Notes under the pieces: model-generated
The model's input: only the letters and a program-made list of their open reading frames with translations
Database searches by the model: none
What the model was told of the DNA's origin: nothing
Shown here: piece after piece, positions 11,580 through 20,261 of the stretch
Numbering within the stretch: the stretch's first letter is position 1
How the letters are laid out: every line of letters begins with the position of its first letter
Program-made: the position numbers and the translations under genes
Source of the DNA: Gemmatimonadota bacterium
GTDB lineage: Bacteria; Gemmatimonadota; Gemmatimonadetes; Palauibacterales; KS3-K002
Direction of reading: 5' to 3'
Assembly: GCA_020344015.1 (NCBI GenBank)
Contig: CP070812.1
Coordinates: 4,738,978 to 4,802,977 of the forward strand
DNA length: 64,000 nt

Positions 11580-12140
11580 GTGGAAGAACGGGAGCTTACT
11601 GCGCTAGCGGCAGCTTTTCAGAGGGGGGACGAGGATGCCTTCGAGCGGTTGGTGGAGGCCCTGACCCGACCTCTCATAGCCATGGCCTATCGCTACACCG
11701 GCGACTGGGAATGGGCCCGCGACTTGACGCAGGAGACCTGGGTGCGGGTACACGATAGGATCCGGCGCTACGACCCGGTCAGGTCGTTCCGGGCTTGGGT
11801 CTACACGGTCCACCGCAACGCCTGCCTCAGTCACCTGCGCCGGGCCTGGGTCAGGTACGAGACGATGCCGGGCGATGACGCGCTCGGGCGCGCCATCGAG
11901 CCTGCCGCCGATCCCCTAGCCGATCTCGAGCGCCGCGAGTTCCACCGGCGGCTGCTAATCGCGATGGGCACGCTGAGCGAGAGCCAGCGGCAGGTGTTCG
12001 CTCGGGTCTACCTGGAGGGTGTCGATCAAAAAGAGGTGGCACAGGCGCTTGGAATCAAACACACGACCTTGAGGGCGACCCTTCACTTCGCCCGCAAGCG
12101 TCTGGCCGCAGCTCTTAGAGAGATGGAGGAAACACCGTGA
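11580..12140 (+). CDS. ECF RNA polymerase sigma factor (module 2)
   Basis: A 186-residue sigma-70 family protein with region 2 (DAFERLVEALTRPLIAMAYR, then WARDLTQETWVRVHDRI) and region 4 (LSESQRQVFARVYLEGVDQK). The GTG start at 11580 follows a CGGGAG sequence. The gene overlaps the following anti-sigma gene by four bases (GTGA). It diverges clearly in sequence from the factor at 9237, so the two are not a recent duplication. TTGCCG at 11484 is a weak -35 candidate, but no good -10 accompanies it. Confidence 0.92.
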   Translation: MEERELTALAAAFQRGDEDAFERLVEALTRPLIAMAYRYTGDWEWARDLTQETWVRVHDRIRRYDPVRSFRAWVYTVHRNACLSHLRRAWVRYETMPGDDALGRAIEPAADPLADLERREFHRRLLIAMGTLSESQRQVFARVYLEGVDQKEVAQALGIKHTTLRATLHFARKRLAAALREMEETP

Positions 12141-12949
12141 CGAGGAACCCCGACTGCGAGGTCTTCCAGGATCAGTTGGACGCGCTGCAGGCCGGTGCGC
12201 TGCCGGAGGAGGGCATCGAACAGCTTCGGCTGCATGCCGCTTCCTGCGGGGATTGCGCGATGCTCCTCAGAGTGCACGAGCACCTGGCGGCGCCGGCACT
12301 CGGCGACCTGGAGGCCGCGGTGCCCGACGAGATGGTCGCTTCCGTCTGGCCGCGTGTGCGAGCCGAGATCGCGACCGGTGAATCGGTACGCCTGAGGGAG
12401 TCGAGGGGATGGCAGGGCTGGAGCTGGCTGGCTCCTGCTGTGGCGGCTGCGACCCTCCTCCTCTTCATCGGCAGCGGCCTCATGTATCAAGAGGTCCGGG
12501 AGCTTCGGCGACGCGAGACCGCTCTCGTACAGCAGGTCGCCGAGCAGGAGCGCTGGCTCGCCGAGCTGGACCTGCGGACATCCACGGACCCGGTGGCGCG
12601 GACCGCCGGGCTGGCGGGGCGGCCAACCTGGGAACGAGCGCTGGCACGCCGCAGGAGTGTGAGCGTTGCTGAGCTCGCCCGTATGCTGGGCAGCCTACCA
12701 GCGACCACCACGATCTTCGACGCCTCCGATACGGAGGCGCTGTACAGGAACCTACCCTCTTGGCTGGCGGCCGCTGTGGAGAACTTGGCGACGGAGGTGC
12801 CCACCGGCGACGGGCTACAGGCCGGTGAGTTAACACGACTGGTCGAGACTCTTGGGGTCGATTCCTCCAGGCGGATATCGACGACGCGCCTTCTCGCACT
12901 GGCAGGGGGATCCGCTCCCGGCTTTGACTTGTCCCCTGGGGCACTGTGA
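12137..12949 (+). CDS. Zinc-finger anti-sigma factor (module 2)
   Basis: A 270-residue membrane protein. The zinc anti-sigma motif is HAASCGDC at about residues 35-42; a membrane helix lies at about 95-112 (APAVAAATLLLFIGSGLMY), followed by a helical periplasmic part. The GTG start overlaps the sigma stop, which supports a sigma/anti-sigma pair. The periplasmic domain has no recognised fold. Confidence 0.83.
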   Translation: MTRNPDCEVFQDQLDALQAGALPEEGIEQLRLHAASCGDCAMLLRVHEHLAAPALGDLEAAVPDEMVASVWPRVRAEIATGESVRLRESRGWQGWSWLAPAVAAATLLLFIGSGLMYQEVRELRRRETALVQQVAEQERWLAELDLRTSTDPVARTAGLAGRPTWERALARRRSVSVAELARMLGSLPATTTIFDASDTEALYRNLPSWLAAAVENLATEVPTGDGLQAGELTRLVETLGVDSSRRISTTRLLALAGGSAPGFDLSPGAL

Positions 12950-12966
12950 ATAGAGAGGTGAAGGTC

Positions 12967-13968
12967 ATGAAGTCGGAAAAGAGACATCAGCGAGTTCAGA
13001 TTGCGGCCCTCAGCGTGACCCTACTCGGGCTGGGTGGCTGCGTCGAGTACACGATCGAGACCACCCTGAACGTCGATGGTAGCGGAATGCGGCGCGAGGA
13101 GATGATCGTCGACCAGAACGAGGAAGCCTGGGTCGACGTGACCTACGCCGAATTCGGTGAGCTCATGTCTGTCACCGACAATTACGGGTGGACACACCGC
13201 GAAGAGGTCCGCGATGGCGATACGGTGCATGTCTTCCAGCGCGAGAAGGCGCTGTCTGATTTCGCTTCTTGGCCCGATGTGAGCGGCGATGTACACATCG
13301 CGGGCGCTACTAGTGCGAACGCGCGCTCGAGCGTTGGGCGTGTCTCGCTGGGCGACGTCCATTTCCGCAATACGGTCAGAGTAGAGACCGGGCAGGTCGC
13401 CGAATATACATCGTTCACTTATCGCGAGACCTTCTACTGGGAAAGCCTCCTGGATGTCTTGGTCGAGTTCTTCGTACAGACCTTCGCCGACATGATGGAC
13501 GCAAGGTACGCCGACCTGACCTCAGCTGAACGGGGCGAGATCATCGGGCTCGTTAGAGGCGGACTATGGTCTGCTGTGGACCAGGGCATTCTCGACGCGG
13601 GCGACGAAGAGGAAAAACGGTTATACGCGGCCTTTATGGACCGCACGGCGCCACAAGCGGCGGAGATTGCGCGGCATAGCTATCCCGATGCGGACGAGGG
13701 GTCGTTCAGGGAGATACTGCAACGCTTGTACGACGACGATGAGCCGCTAGAGGTCTTCCTAGATGAGAAGCTGCCGGGTCTGTCGCTGGCGATCAACACA
13801 GCCATCGTCTTCCGGCTGAACATGCCGGGGCGGGTCACGAACTCGAATTCCCACGATCGCGACGGTGGCACCCTGGTCTGGGAGTTCGGTCCCGGCGATG
13901 CAGGGGCCGCCGCGGTCGAGATCTACGCCGAGTCGGTCGTTCGGAGCGATATGGGAGGATACCGCTAA
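12967..13968 (+). CDS. Lipoprotein of unknown function, ECF module 2
   Basis: A 333-residue lipoprotein. The ATG at 12967 is preferred to the GTG at 12946 because GAGGTGAAGG lies just upstream and gives a compact lipoprotein signal (LLGLGGC, Cys25). The mature part begins with beta strands (CVEYTIETTLNVDGSGMRRE) and continues into a helical segment with acidic patches. No enzyme motif is visible. It sits 17 bases after the anti-sigma gene, so it is probably part of, and controlled by, the same operon. Its stop overlaps the convergent hydroxylase gene by four bases. Confidence 0.75.
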   Translation: MKSEKRHQRVQIAALSVTLLGLGGCVEYTIETTLNVDGSGMRREEMIVDQNEEAWVDVTYAEFGELMSVTDNYGWTHREEVRDGDTVHVFQREKALSDFASWPDVSGDVHIAGATSANARSSVGRVSLGDVHFRNTVRVETGQVAEYTSFTYRETFYWESLLDVLVEFFVQTFADMMDARYADLTSAERGEIIGLVRGGLWSAVDQGILDAGDEEEKRLYAAFMDRTAPQAAEIARHSYPDADEGSFREILQRLYDDDEPLEVFLDEKLPGLSLAINTAIVFRLNMPGRVTNSNSHDRDGGTLVWEFGPGDAGAAAVEIYAESVVRSDMGGYR

Positions 13969-14966
13969 GCTGTGGCGCGCGGCTCGGCGAGGATGGCGTT
14001 GAACGAGCGTCGCACGTAGACGGGCACCATGGCGCGGCGCCACTCGATCTCGACTATGATGTTGTCCAGCGGGTTGCACTGACGGTAGGTCTGTCTGGCG
14101 ACCGCCTCGACAATATCGTCGGTCGGCTTCTTCCCGACCGCGATCTTGTCGAGCCCGCCGATGACGCGGGGCTTGGCACCCAGGGCGGCGACGATCAGCG
14201 AGATCGAATCCATCACACCACTGTCGTCCAGTTCCACCGCCAGCGCGATGCTGAGGAGGGGAAAGTCCACCGACTTCCGTTCGCGTACCTTCGTGTAGGT
14301 GGCGTGGAGCTTGGGCGACGGTAGCGGTATGCGCACCCGCGTCACCAACTCGTGCCGCTCCAGCCTCTTGTTCCACATCCCGTCGGCAGTGAAGAAGTCG
14401 CTGAGTTTGATCGATCGCTCGCCGTCGGCAGATGCGATGTCGACCGCTGCGTCCAGCGCCATGAGTATCGGCGGTGTGTCGGCGGAGTGTGCCGCTACGC
14501 ACTTCGTGCCACCTGCGACCACGTGGCACACGTCACCGTCTTTCTTCAGGCAGTAGCCAAGCGCCCGCCGCCAGAAATGCGTCTGATTGTAATAGGTGCA
14601 GCGCGTGTCGAGGCAGATGTTGCCGCCCAGCGTGCCCTGGTTGCGAATCATCGGATGGGCGACGAGGGACGCGGCGTGTGCGAGGGCGGGGAAGTGGTCG
14701 TTAACCAGTGGGTGGCTTGCCACCGCCGTCAGGCTTTCGGCCGCGCCGATCGCCAGTTCGCCGTCGCGCTCTTCGATGCCGTGGAGCTCGTCGATCCCCT
14801 TCAGCGCCACCAGATGCCCCGGCGCGAACAGTCCGTGCTTCATGTTGGGCACCAGGTCGGTGCCGCCGGCGATGGGCAGCACGTCGCCGGAGTGCTCCTT
14901 CAAGAGCTCGAGCGCCTCGTCGAGCCTTCGCGGCCGGTGGTATACGTAAGGGTGTAGCCTCAACAT
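13965..14966 (-). CDS. Molybdenum hydroxylase FAD/[4Fe-4S] subunit, 4-hydroxybenzoyl-CoA reductase beta-like
   Basis: A 333-residue FAD-binding medium subunit of the xanthine-dehydrogenase family. FAD contacts are visible in LPIAGGTDLVPNMKHG and RNQGTLGGNICLDTRC. A 40-residue loop carries Cys123, Cys139, Cys147 and Cys156; this cysteine set and spacing matches the extra [4Fe-4S] cluster typical of 4-hydroxybenzoyl-CoA reductase beta subunits and absent from ordinary xanthine dehydrogenases. It is the last gene of a small-large-medium operon (17941 to 13965) with 9 bases between it and the large subunit. It should pass electrons between the iron-sulfur subunit and an external donor. The exact substrate is uncertain. 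Confidence 0.88.
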   Translation of the reverse strand: MLRLHPYVYHRPRRLDEALELLKEHSGDVLPIAGGTDLVPNMKHGLFAPGHLVALKGIDELHGIEERDGELAIGAAESLTAVASHPLVNDHFPALAHAASLVAHPMIRNQGTLGGNICLDTRCTYYNQTHFWRRALGYCLKKDGDVCHVVAGGTKCVAAHSADTPPILMALDAAVDIASADGERSIKLSDFFTADGMWNKRLERHELVTRVRIPLPSPKLHATYTKVRERKSVDFPLLSIALAVELDDSGVMDSISLIVAALGAKPRVIGGLDKIAVGKKPTDDIVEAVARQTYRQCNPLDNIIVEIEWRRAMVPVYVRRSFNAILAEPRATA

Positions 14967-14975
14967 CGGTTTAGC

Positions 14976-17414
14976 CTAATCCCCTGCGGCCGGCAGCGGC
15001 GTCCGGCCCGACTCTCGCTTCCACGGCGCTAGCGCGCCCGCCTTCTCGCGGTCGGCTCGCAACTGCAGCGCCATCCAGACTCGCGGCGGTGTGAACGGCA
15101 GCCGATCGATGCGTACGCCGACGGCGTCGTAGATGGCGTTGGCGATCGCCGGGATCGAGGGGTGCAACGGTCCCTCGCCGGCTTCTTTCGCCCCGTACGG
15201 TCCTTCCGGGTCCACCGACTCGACGATCAACGATTCGAGCTCCGGCGTGTCGAGGCTGGTGGGGATCTTGTAGTCGAGCAGTGACGGGGCGTTGTGAAGG
15301 CCGGTCTCCTTGAAGATGTGCTGCTCCATCACCGCCTCGGCGAAGCCCATATAGGCCGAGCCCTCCATCTGGCCTTCGACCAGCACAGGGTTGAGCGCCC
15401 GGCCGCAGTCGTGGCCGATCCAGATCTTGCGCACGTCGACGAAGCCGGTATCCCGGTCGACCTCCACCTCTGCAACGTGAGCGGTGAAGGAGTAGGCGGG
15501 CGAAGAGCCGATCGTTCCGCCGCGGTAATCGCCGTGAATGTCCTTCGGGGTGTTGTAGGAGCCGGTAGCGCCCAGCGTGCCGAACTTCGCCTCCGCTAGG
15601 TTGAACGCCTCGCTGATCGGCATCTTGCGACCGGTGTCCTTCACGTCGAACGCCCAGCCGCCAGCCAGCGCCACCTGCTTCGGCTTGCAATCCCAGCCGT
15701 CGGCAACCGCCTGTTTCACCAGCTTTTTGATCTTGCCAGCCGCGTCGATGCAGGCGTTGCCGCACATGAGCGTGATGCGCGACGAGTAGGCTCCCAGGTC
15801 CACCGGTGTGAAGTCGGTGTCGGCCGCAAGGATGCGCACGTAGTCGAGTGGCACGCCCAACTCCTCGGACACGATGTAGGCGAGCATCGAGTCGGAGCCC
15901 TGCCCGATCTCGGAGGCGCCGCAGAAGACAGCCACGCGACCCGAGCGGTCGACCTGCAGTTGGACCGCCGACTGCGGCATCTCGTTGGGGTAGATCGGAT
16001 AGTTGGTGCCGGAGATATAGCACGACCCGGCGACGCCCACGCCGCGACCGTAGGGCAGCTGCCGATACTTGTCCTTCCAGTCGGAAGCGTGCTCTACCGC
16101 CCCCAGGCACTCGAGGAAACCGTTCGATCTGACCAGGAACTCGTTCACCGTCCGTGTGTCGGACCCGAGGAGGTTACGCCGTCTTAATTCGATCGGATCG
16201 ATGTCGAGCGCCTCGGCCAGCCTGTCGAGCTGGACCTCGATGGCGAAGCGAGGCTGGACCGAGCCGTGACCTCGTTTCGGCCCACTGCACGGCTTGTTCG
16301 TGTAGACCCGGGTTGAGTCGAATCGATACGACTCCATCGTGTAGGGCGCCGTGATCAGCTGGCCCGAGTAGTAGGTGGTGACTAGCCCAAACGACTCGTA
16401 TCCGCCGCCGTCGAGAATCGTGCTGGCGTCGACCGCCTGGATACGGCCGTTCTTGTCGGCGCCGGTCCGGTAGCGCATCAGCATCGGGTGGCGGCCGCGG
16501 TGCGCGTAGAAGACCTCCTCCCGGGTGTAGAGGATTTTCACCGGCCGACCGGTGATCATGGCGAGCTTCGCCACGCAAAACTCGAGGTCGAACGGCTCGG
16601 ACTTGCCGCCGAAAGCACCACCGATCGGCGGCTGGATGACCCGGACCTTGGCGACGTCCAGATCGAGCACGCGCGCCAGCTCGCGGTGCAGGTAATGGGG
16701 GACCTGGGTCGTCGACCAAACGGTGAGCTTGCCGGATGTGTCGAACCAGCCGATGGCGCAGTGCGGCTCGATGGCTGTATGCGTGGTGCCCTCGAAGTAG
16801 TACTCGGCTTCCGCGATGACCTCGGAGTCCTCGAGCAGTTTGTCCACCTCGCCGAACTCGAGCCGCACGTGCTTTGAGATGTTGCCGTTGGCGTCCGGCT
16901 TTTTCGGTTCGTGGATCGGCATCTCCGGATGCGCCAACGCTTCCTCGGCGTCGAGGAAATAGGGAAGCACCTCGTACTCGACCTCGATCAGGTCGAGGGC
17001 TTCATTCGCCGACTCCTCATCAACCGCGGCGACGGCTGCCACACCGTCGCCTACGTAACGTACCTTGTCGATGCACAGCGCGTATTCGTCCCGCGCCCAG
17101 GGCAGGATCCCATAGGTCTCCGGCACGTCGCTGCCCGTTACAATCGCGTGTACCCCGTCCAGCTCCAACGCCTTCGATACGTCGATCCCCAGAATGCGAG
17201 CGTGCGGGTGCGGGCTCCGCAGGATTTTGGCATGGAGCATCCCGGGCAGCGAGATATCGTCGGTGAAAATCGCCCGGCCGGAAGACTTGGCCAACCCATC
17301 GGTGCGGCGTAGCCGGCGTCCGATGACCTGGAACTCACGCTCCAGCGCCTCGTGCAGCTCCTCATCGCTCGCCGCACCAGCGATCTGCTTCTCGCGAAAG
17401 TCCTCGAGCTTCAC
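14976..17414 (-). CDS. Molybdenum hydroxylase large (molybdopterin) subunit
   Basis: An 812-residue catalytic subunit that binds the molybdopterin cofactor. The GTG at 17414 overlaps the small-subunit stop (GTGA) and gives VKLEDFREKQ as start; the longer open frame upstream is out-of-frame read-through of the small-subunit gene. Motifs are the first domain GRAIFTDDISLPGMLHAKIL, the cofactor loop PPIGGAFGGKSEP, the segment EIGQGSDSMLAYIVSEELG, GAYSSRITLMCGNA, and the active-site Glu region GAKEAGEGPLHPSIPAIANA. The latter resembles 4-hydroxybenzoyl-CoA reductase alpha subunits. No signal peptide is present, so it is cytoplasmic. Maturation factors are likely those at 26162-27902. Confidence 0.9.
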   Translation of the reverse strand: MKLEDFREKQIAGAASDEELHEALEREFQVIGRRLRRTDGLAKSSGRAIFTDDISLPGMLHAKILRSPHPHARILGIDVSKALELDGVHAIVTGSDVPETYGILPWARDEYALCIDKVRYVGDGVAAVAAVDEESANEALDLIEVEYEVLPYFLDAEEALAHPEMPIHEPKKPDANGNISKHVRLEFGEVDKLLEDSEVIAEAEYYFEGTTHTAIEPHCAIGWFDTSGKLTVWSTTQVPHYLHRELARVLDLDVAKVRVIQPPIGGAFGGKSEPFDLEFCVAKLAMITGRPVKILYTREEVFYAHRGRHPMLMRYRTGADKNGRIQAVDASTILDGGGYESFGLVTTYYSGQLITAPYTMESYRFDSTRVYTNKPCSGPKRGHGSVQPRFAIEVQLDRLAEALDIDPIELRRRNLLGSDTRTVNEFLVRSNGFLECLGAVEHASDWKDKYRQLPYGRGVGVAGSCYISGTNYPIYPNEMPQSAVQLQVDRSGRVAVFCGASEIGQGSDSMLAYIVSEELGVPLDYVRILAADTDFTPVDLGAYSSRITLMCGNACIDAAGKIKKLVKQAVADGWDCKPKQVALAGGWAFDVKDTGRKMPISEAFNLAEAKFGTLGATGSYNTPKDIHGDYRGGTIGSSPAYSFTAHVAEVEVDRDTGFVDVRKIWIGHDCGRALNPVLVEGQMEGSAYMGFAEAVMEQHIFKETGLHNAPSLLDYKIPTSLDTPELESLIVESVDPEGPYGAKEAGEGPLHPSIPAIANAIYDAVGVRIDRLPFTPPRVWMALQLRADREKAGALAPWKRESGRTPLPAAGD

Positions 17415-17941
17415 GAGCCCTTTAGCTCCGCCGGCATCCGTTCCTCGCGCAGCGCCGCCGCCGCGAGTTCGATCGCCTCGTAGATCTTCGTGTAACCCGT
17501 GCAGCGGCACAGGTTGCCCGCCAGTGCCTCCCTGATCTCCAGGCGCGTCGGGCTCCGGTTGGCTGCGAGCAGGGCCGCTGCGGACATGAGAATTCCCGAC
17601 GTGCAGAACCCGCACTGCGCGCCGCCCGTCAGGTCGAAGGCGTCCTGCAACGCGTGAGGGGCGTCGGGAGCGGCAAGACCTTCGATGGTCGTTACCTCTT
17701 TGCCGATCGCCTCCTGAACGGGAAGAATGCACGAAAGGGTGGGGACTCCGTCCAGCAGAACGGTGCAGGCGCCGCAGTCGCCCTTGTCACAGCCCTGCTT
17801 CGGACCGGTTAGCCCGAGCACGTAGCGCAGCGCCTCGAGCAGCGTGTAGTGGCTCGGGACGCCGAGGTCGTGAGTGTCTCCGTTGACTGTGAGTCTGATC
17901 GCCTCGATCAACAGCTCCCCCGGACGGTCGAGAGATGCCAT
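17411..17941 (-). CDS. Molybdenum hydroxylase [2Fe-2S] small subunit
   Basis: A 176-residue iron-sulfur subunit with two [2Fe-2S] clusters: a plant-ferredoxin-like set (GCDKGDCGAC then LSC) and a C-terminal set (CGFC then CRC in GNLCRCTGYTKI). It carries electrons between the molybdenum centre and the flavin subunit. The start is uncertain: ATG 17941 gives a normal length, while a TTG at 18007 would add 22 residues; neither has a clear ribosome site. It overlaps the large subunit by four bases. Confidence 0.88.
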   Translation of the reverse strand: MASLDRPGELLIEAIRLTVNGDTHDLGVPSHYTLLEALRYVLGLTGPKQGCDKGDCGACTVLLDGVPTLSCILPVQEAIGKEVTTIEGLAAPDAPHALQDAFDLTGGAQCGFCTSGILMSAAALLAANRSPTRLEIREALAGNLCRCTGYTKIYEAIELAAAALREERMPAELKGS

Positions 17942-18069
17942 GCGGCCGGGCGGTAATTGGCCTCGGGCGCACTGTGGGATCGTATCGGACACCGAGGTGG
18001 CAGTCAAGCGTGGACCGCCGCGTTGAGGTGCCGAGCCGGTACCGTAACGATATGAAAACGCTTGACTTA

Positions 18070-18091
18070 CCGCCCCTGGTTCCAGGGGCGG
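18070..18091. repeat. Perfect short inverted repeat
   Basis: CCGCCCCTGG and CCAGGGGCGG flank a 2-base TT loop, upstream of the hydroxylase operon and downstream of the SnoaL-like gene (both minus strand). There is no T-tract, so a classical terminator is not evident; an operator or attenuating hairpin is possible. Confidence 0.6.
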
Positions 18092-18155
18092 GCCGGCGTC
18101 GCCGAGGGCTACGCCGCTTGAAAGTCGCGCCCGGCCCTCTCGGGCAGCGGAGGGT

Positions 18156-18569
18156 TCACGACATGGGCTCCTCGGCGATGTCTAGCATGGTCCGCCAGGC
18201 GGCCAGCCACGCCCCCGCGTCTCGGTTGAAAACGAAAAGATCGCGGCCGCTGGACGAGTACCGCATGCCTTCACGTTCGTAGACCATCTGGAAGGTATAG
18301 CTCGCCACTGCCGTGTTGTCGTACACGTCGATTCGCAGATCCCGCTCTTCGTACTCATGCACGTGCGCGTTGTTGCAAAAGTCCTCGTAGCCGGCGATGA
18401 CCGCGCTGGCGCCGTCCACGCGACCGGCGAAACCTGGAAGAACCATCGCCATGTCGTTGTGGAGGTACCCGGCCATCTCCTGCGGCTTGCCCGTGAGCCA
18501 GCAGTCGTTGATCGACCGCAGGACTCGCGCGACCTCATCGCGGTCTCGCGGGTCGGATGCGTCGCTCAT
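18156..18569 (-). CDS. SnoaL/NTF2-like domain protein
   Basis: A 137-residue cytoplasmic protein with the NTF2-like cone fold: an N-terminal helix pair (RSINDCWLTGKPQEMAGYLH) then strands ending RDLFVFNRDAGAWLAAWRT. The pattern matches SnoaL-like/DUF4440 proteins, which are small hydrolases, isomerases or ligand binders. It lies 15 bases after the asparaginase gene with strong GGGGAGG sites, so it is likely in that operon. No catalytic residues can be assigned. Confidence 0.75.
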   Translation of the reverse strand: MSDASDPRDRDEVARVLRSINDCWLTGKPQEMAGYLHNDMAMVLPGFAGRVDGASAVIAGYEDFCNNAHVHEYEERDLRIDVYDNTAVASYTFQMVYEREGMRYSSSGRDLFVFNRDAGAWLAAWRTMLDIAEEPMS

Positions 18570-18584
18570 CTCCCCTCCCCGAGC

Positions 18585-19670
18585 CTATTCGGTCTGGAAC
18601 GCGATACTCCCCGAGTAGATGTTCAGGCCGGCCTCGTTCATGACGGACATGCGCGGTTGACGGCTGCCAGTCGTCGTGCAGCATCCGTACTCGCCGTCTT
18701 TGCTTATGGCGACGAACTTTTCGCCGGGCAGAAAGTCGAGGCCGACCGCCCGGTAGCGGCCGGCGATCATGTGGAGCGCGTCCTCGCACGCCTGCTGCGG
18801 TGTGCGGCCCTCCTTCATTCGCATCACGATGTAATATCCGGCGCACGATTTAATCACGTCTTCTCCGCGACCGGTCGCGCCTGCTGCGCCGACGTCGTTG
18901 TCGACATAGAGGCCGGCGCCGATGATCGGCGAATCCCCTATGCGGCCCGGTATCTTGTAGCTGAGGCCGCTGGTGCTCGTGATACCGGCGACGTCGCCCG
19001 CCGCGTCTACAGCCAGCACGTTGACGGTTCCGTAGGTGTAAGCCAGCTGCTCGTCCAGCGAGGCGCCCTGCTCCTCGCGCCCCTTCAGGTGGTCGGGCGG
19101 ACCCCAGTCGTCGCGATCGCTATGAGCCTCGCGCCACATGAGCCACCGCTCCCGCGCTTTCTCGGTGAGCAGGTTCTCCTCCTCGAAGCCCCAGGACTTG
19201 GCGAACTCCAAGGCGCCCGGGCCCACCAGCATCACGTGGTCGGTGCGCTCCATGACCAGCCGCGCCACCGACGACGGGTACATGATGTTCTCGAGCGAGG
19301 CCACCGACCCGGCGCTATACGTCTTGCCGTCCATAATCGAGGCGTCCAGCTGAACGACGCCCCGCTCGTTGGGCAGCCCACCGTAGCCCACGCTGGTGTC
19401 CTCGGGGTCTTGCTCGATGTAGTTCGTTGCTTTTTCGACCGCGTCGAGAGCCGACCCTCCTGCCGAGAGGATCTCCCAGCCTAGCTCCATCGCCTTCTGG
19501 CCGGTCTCGTTCGTCTTGCTGGTGATGATGATCGGCGTGCCGGCCTGACGTGCCCTACGCGAGGCGGATCCACCGCTCGCGAACGGGTTCAGCCGCTGCC
19601 ACAACAAAGCGCCGGCACCCGCCAGGAAACTCTGCTGGAAGAAAAGTCGACGTGTGATTCCGCTGGGCAT
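18585..19670 (-). CDS. Tat-exported N4-(beta-N-acetylglucosaminyl)-L-asparaginase / isoaspartyl peptidase
   Basis: A 361-residue Ntn-hydrolase. The ATG at 19670 has GGGGAGG upstream and starts a twin-arginine signal (TRRLFFQQSFLAGAGALL). The precursor has the family N-terminal half (GWEILSAGGSALDAVEKATN) and the autocleavage site before the catalytic Thr in YGTVNVLAVD, then GRIGDSPIIGAGLYVDN. By family it cleaves the sugar-asparagine bond of glycoproteins or isoaspartyl bonds after autoproteolysis into alpha and beta chains; the export signal places it in the periplasm. Substrate preference cannot be told from the sequence. Confidence 0.9.
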   Translation of the reverse strand: MPSGITRRLFFQQSFLAGAGALLWQRLNPFASGGSASRRARQAGTPIIITSKTNETGQKAMELGWEILSAGGSALDAVEKATNYIEQDPEDTSVGYGGLPNERGVVQLDASIMDGKTYSAGSVASLENIMYPSSVARLVMERTDHVMLVGPGALEFAKSWGFEEENLLTEKARERWLMWREAHSDRDDWGPPDHLKGREEQGASLDEQLAYTYGTVNVLAVDAAGDVAGITSTSGLSYKIPGRIGDSPIIGAGLYVDNDVGAAGATGRGEDVIKSCAGYYIVMRMKEGRTPQQACEDALHMIAGRYRAVGLDFLPGEKFVAISKDGEYGCCTTTGSRQPRMSVMNEAGLNIYSGSIAFQTE

Positions 19671-19832
19671 CCGAGGCCTCCCCTCTCTGTGGGTACGTCC
19701 GGCGCTCCCGAGCGCCGGACAGCGCCTGTGCAATCCCATGACTTTGGAGAAGAACGGGCCGCCGCGAAAGACCCTCCTGGAGGCTGGCCTGTGGTCCGCT
19801 GTGAGGTCGCGGAATGTGCCGCGTCTGGCAGG

Positions 19833-20258
19833 TCAGCGGGCGATGAAGAGCAGCCAGAAGAGAATCTCGCTCGGTGTGGCGGACCCCTTCTCGCGCTGCA
19901 ACCGTCCCTCGATATCGGCTATGATGCCGTCTAGCGTGGTGCCTTCCAGGTGGACACCCGAGCAGCTCGTGCAGCGGCTGAACCGGTGGCCATCCCATTC
20001 GTACGGCTCCAGTGACGGTACCCGGCAGCGCGGACACGCTAGGGAGGTGTCGGGCCCACCGGGCACCGTGCGCGGCTGTCCGAGCATCACCTTACCGAGG
20101 CCCGGTGTCTTATCGGCAACGTAGGTGGTGAGCTCGGTCCGATCGAACCACAAGTCGCCGCAGGCAGGGCAGCGGTCGATCTCTATGGCGCGGTGCCACT
20201 CGGGCCGCATCGGCTCTTTGCAGCTCGGGCACGGCAGCTGAGAGGTGTCCTTGGTCAT
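19833..20258 (-). CDS. Protein with two TFIIB-like zinc ribbons
   Basis: A 141-residue protein with two zf-TFIIB-type zinc ribbons. The first uses CPSC and CPAC and the family signature GDLWFDRTEL; the second uses CPRC and CTSC with GVHLEGTTLDGI. Such proteins are short, common and mostly uncharacterised. It starts 3 bases after the SnoaL-like gene's stop, so they are co-transcribed. The 162-base gap to the asparaginase gene holds no recognisable feature. Confidence 0.8.
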   Translation of the reverse strand: MTKDTSQLPCPSCKEPMRPEWHRAIEIDRCPACGDLWFDRTELTTYVADKTPGLGKVMLGQPRTVPGGPDTSLACPRCRVPSLEPYEWDGHRFSRCTSCSGVHLEGTTLDGIIADIEGRLQREKGSATPSEILFWLLFIAR

Positions 20259-20261
20259 AGG

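Noticed and set aside
14352-14957. Open frame of 201 codons on the plus strand
   Set aside because: It lies antisense to the flavin subunit gene, whose conserved motifs are clear; the plus-strand translation has no recognisable domain.
17415-17732. N-terminal extension of the hydroxylase large subunit
   Set aside because: This part overlaps the [2Fe-2S] subunit in another frame and translates as low-complexity Arg/Gly sequence; the GTG at 17414 in a GTGA overlap is the better start.
18357-19484. Plus-strand open frame of 375 codons
   Set aside because: It is the antisense shadow of the glycosylasparaginase gene; no ribosome site and no protein family signal.
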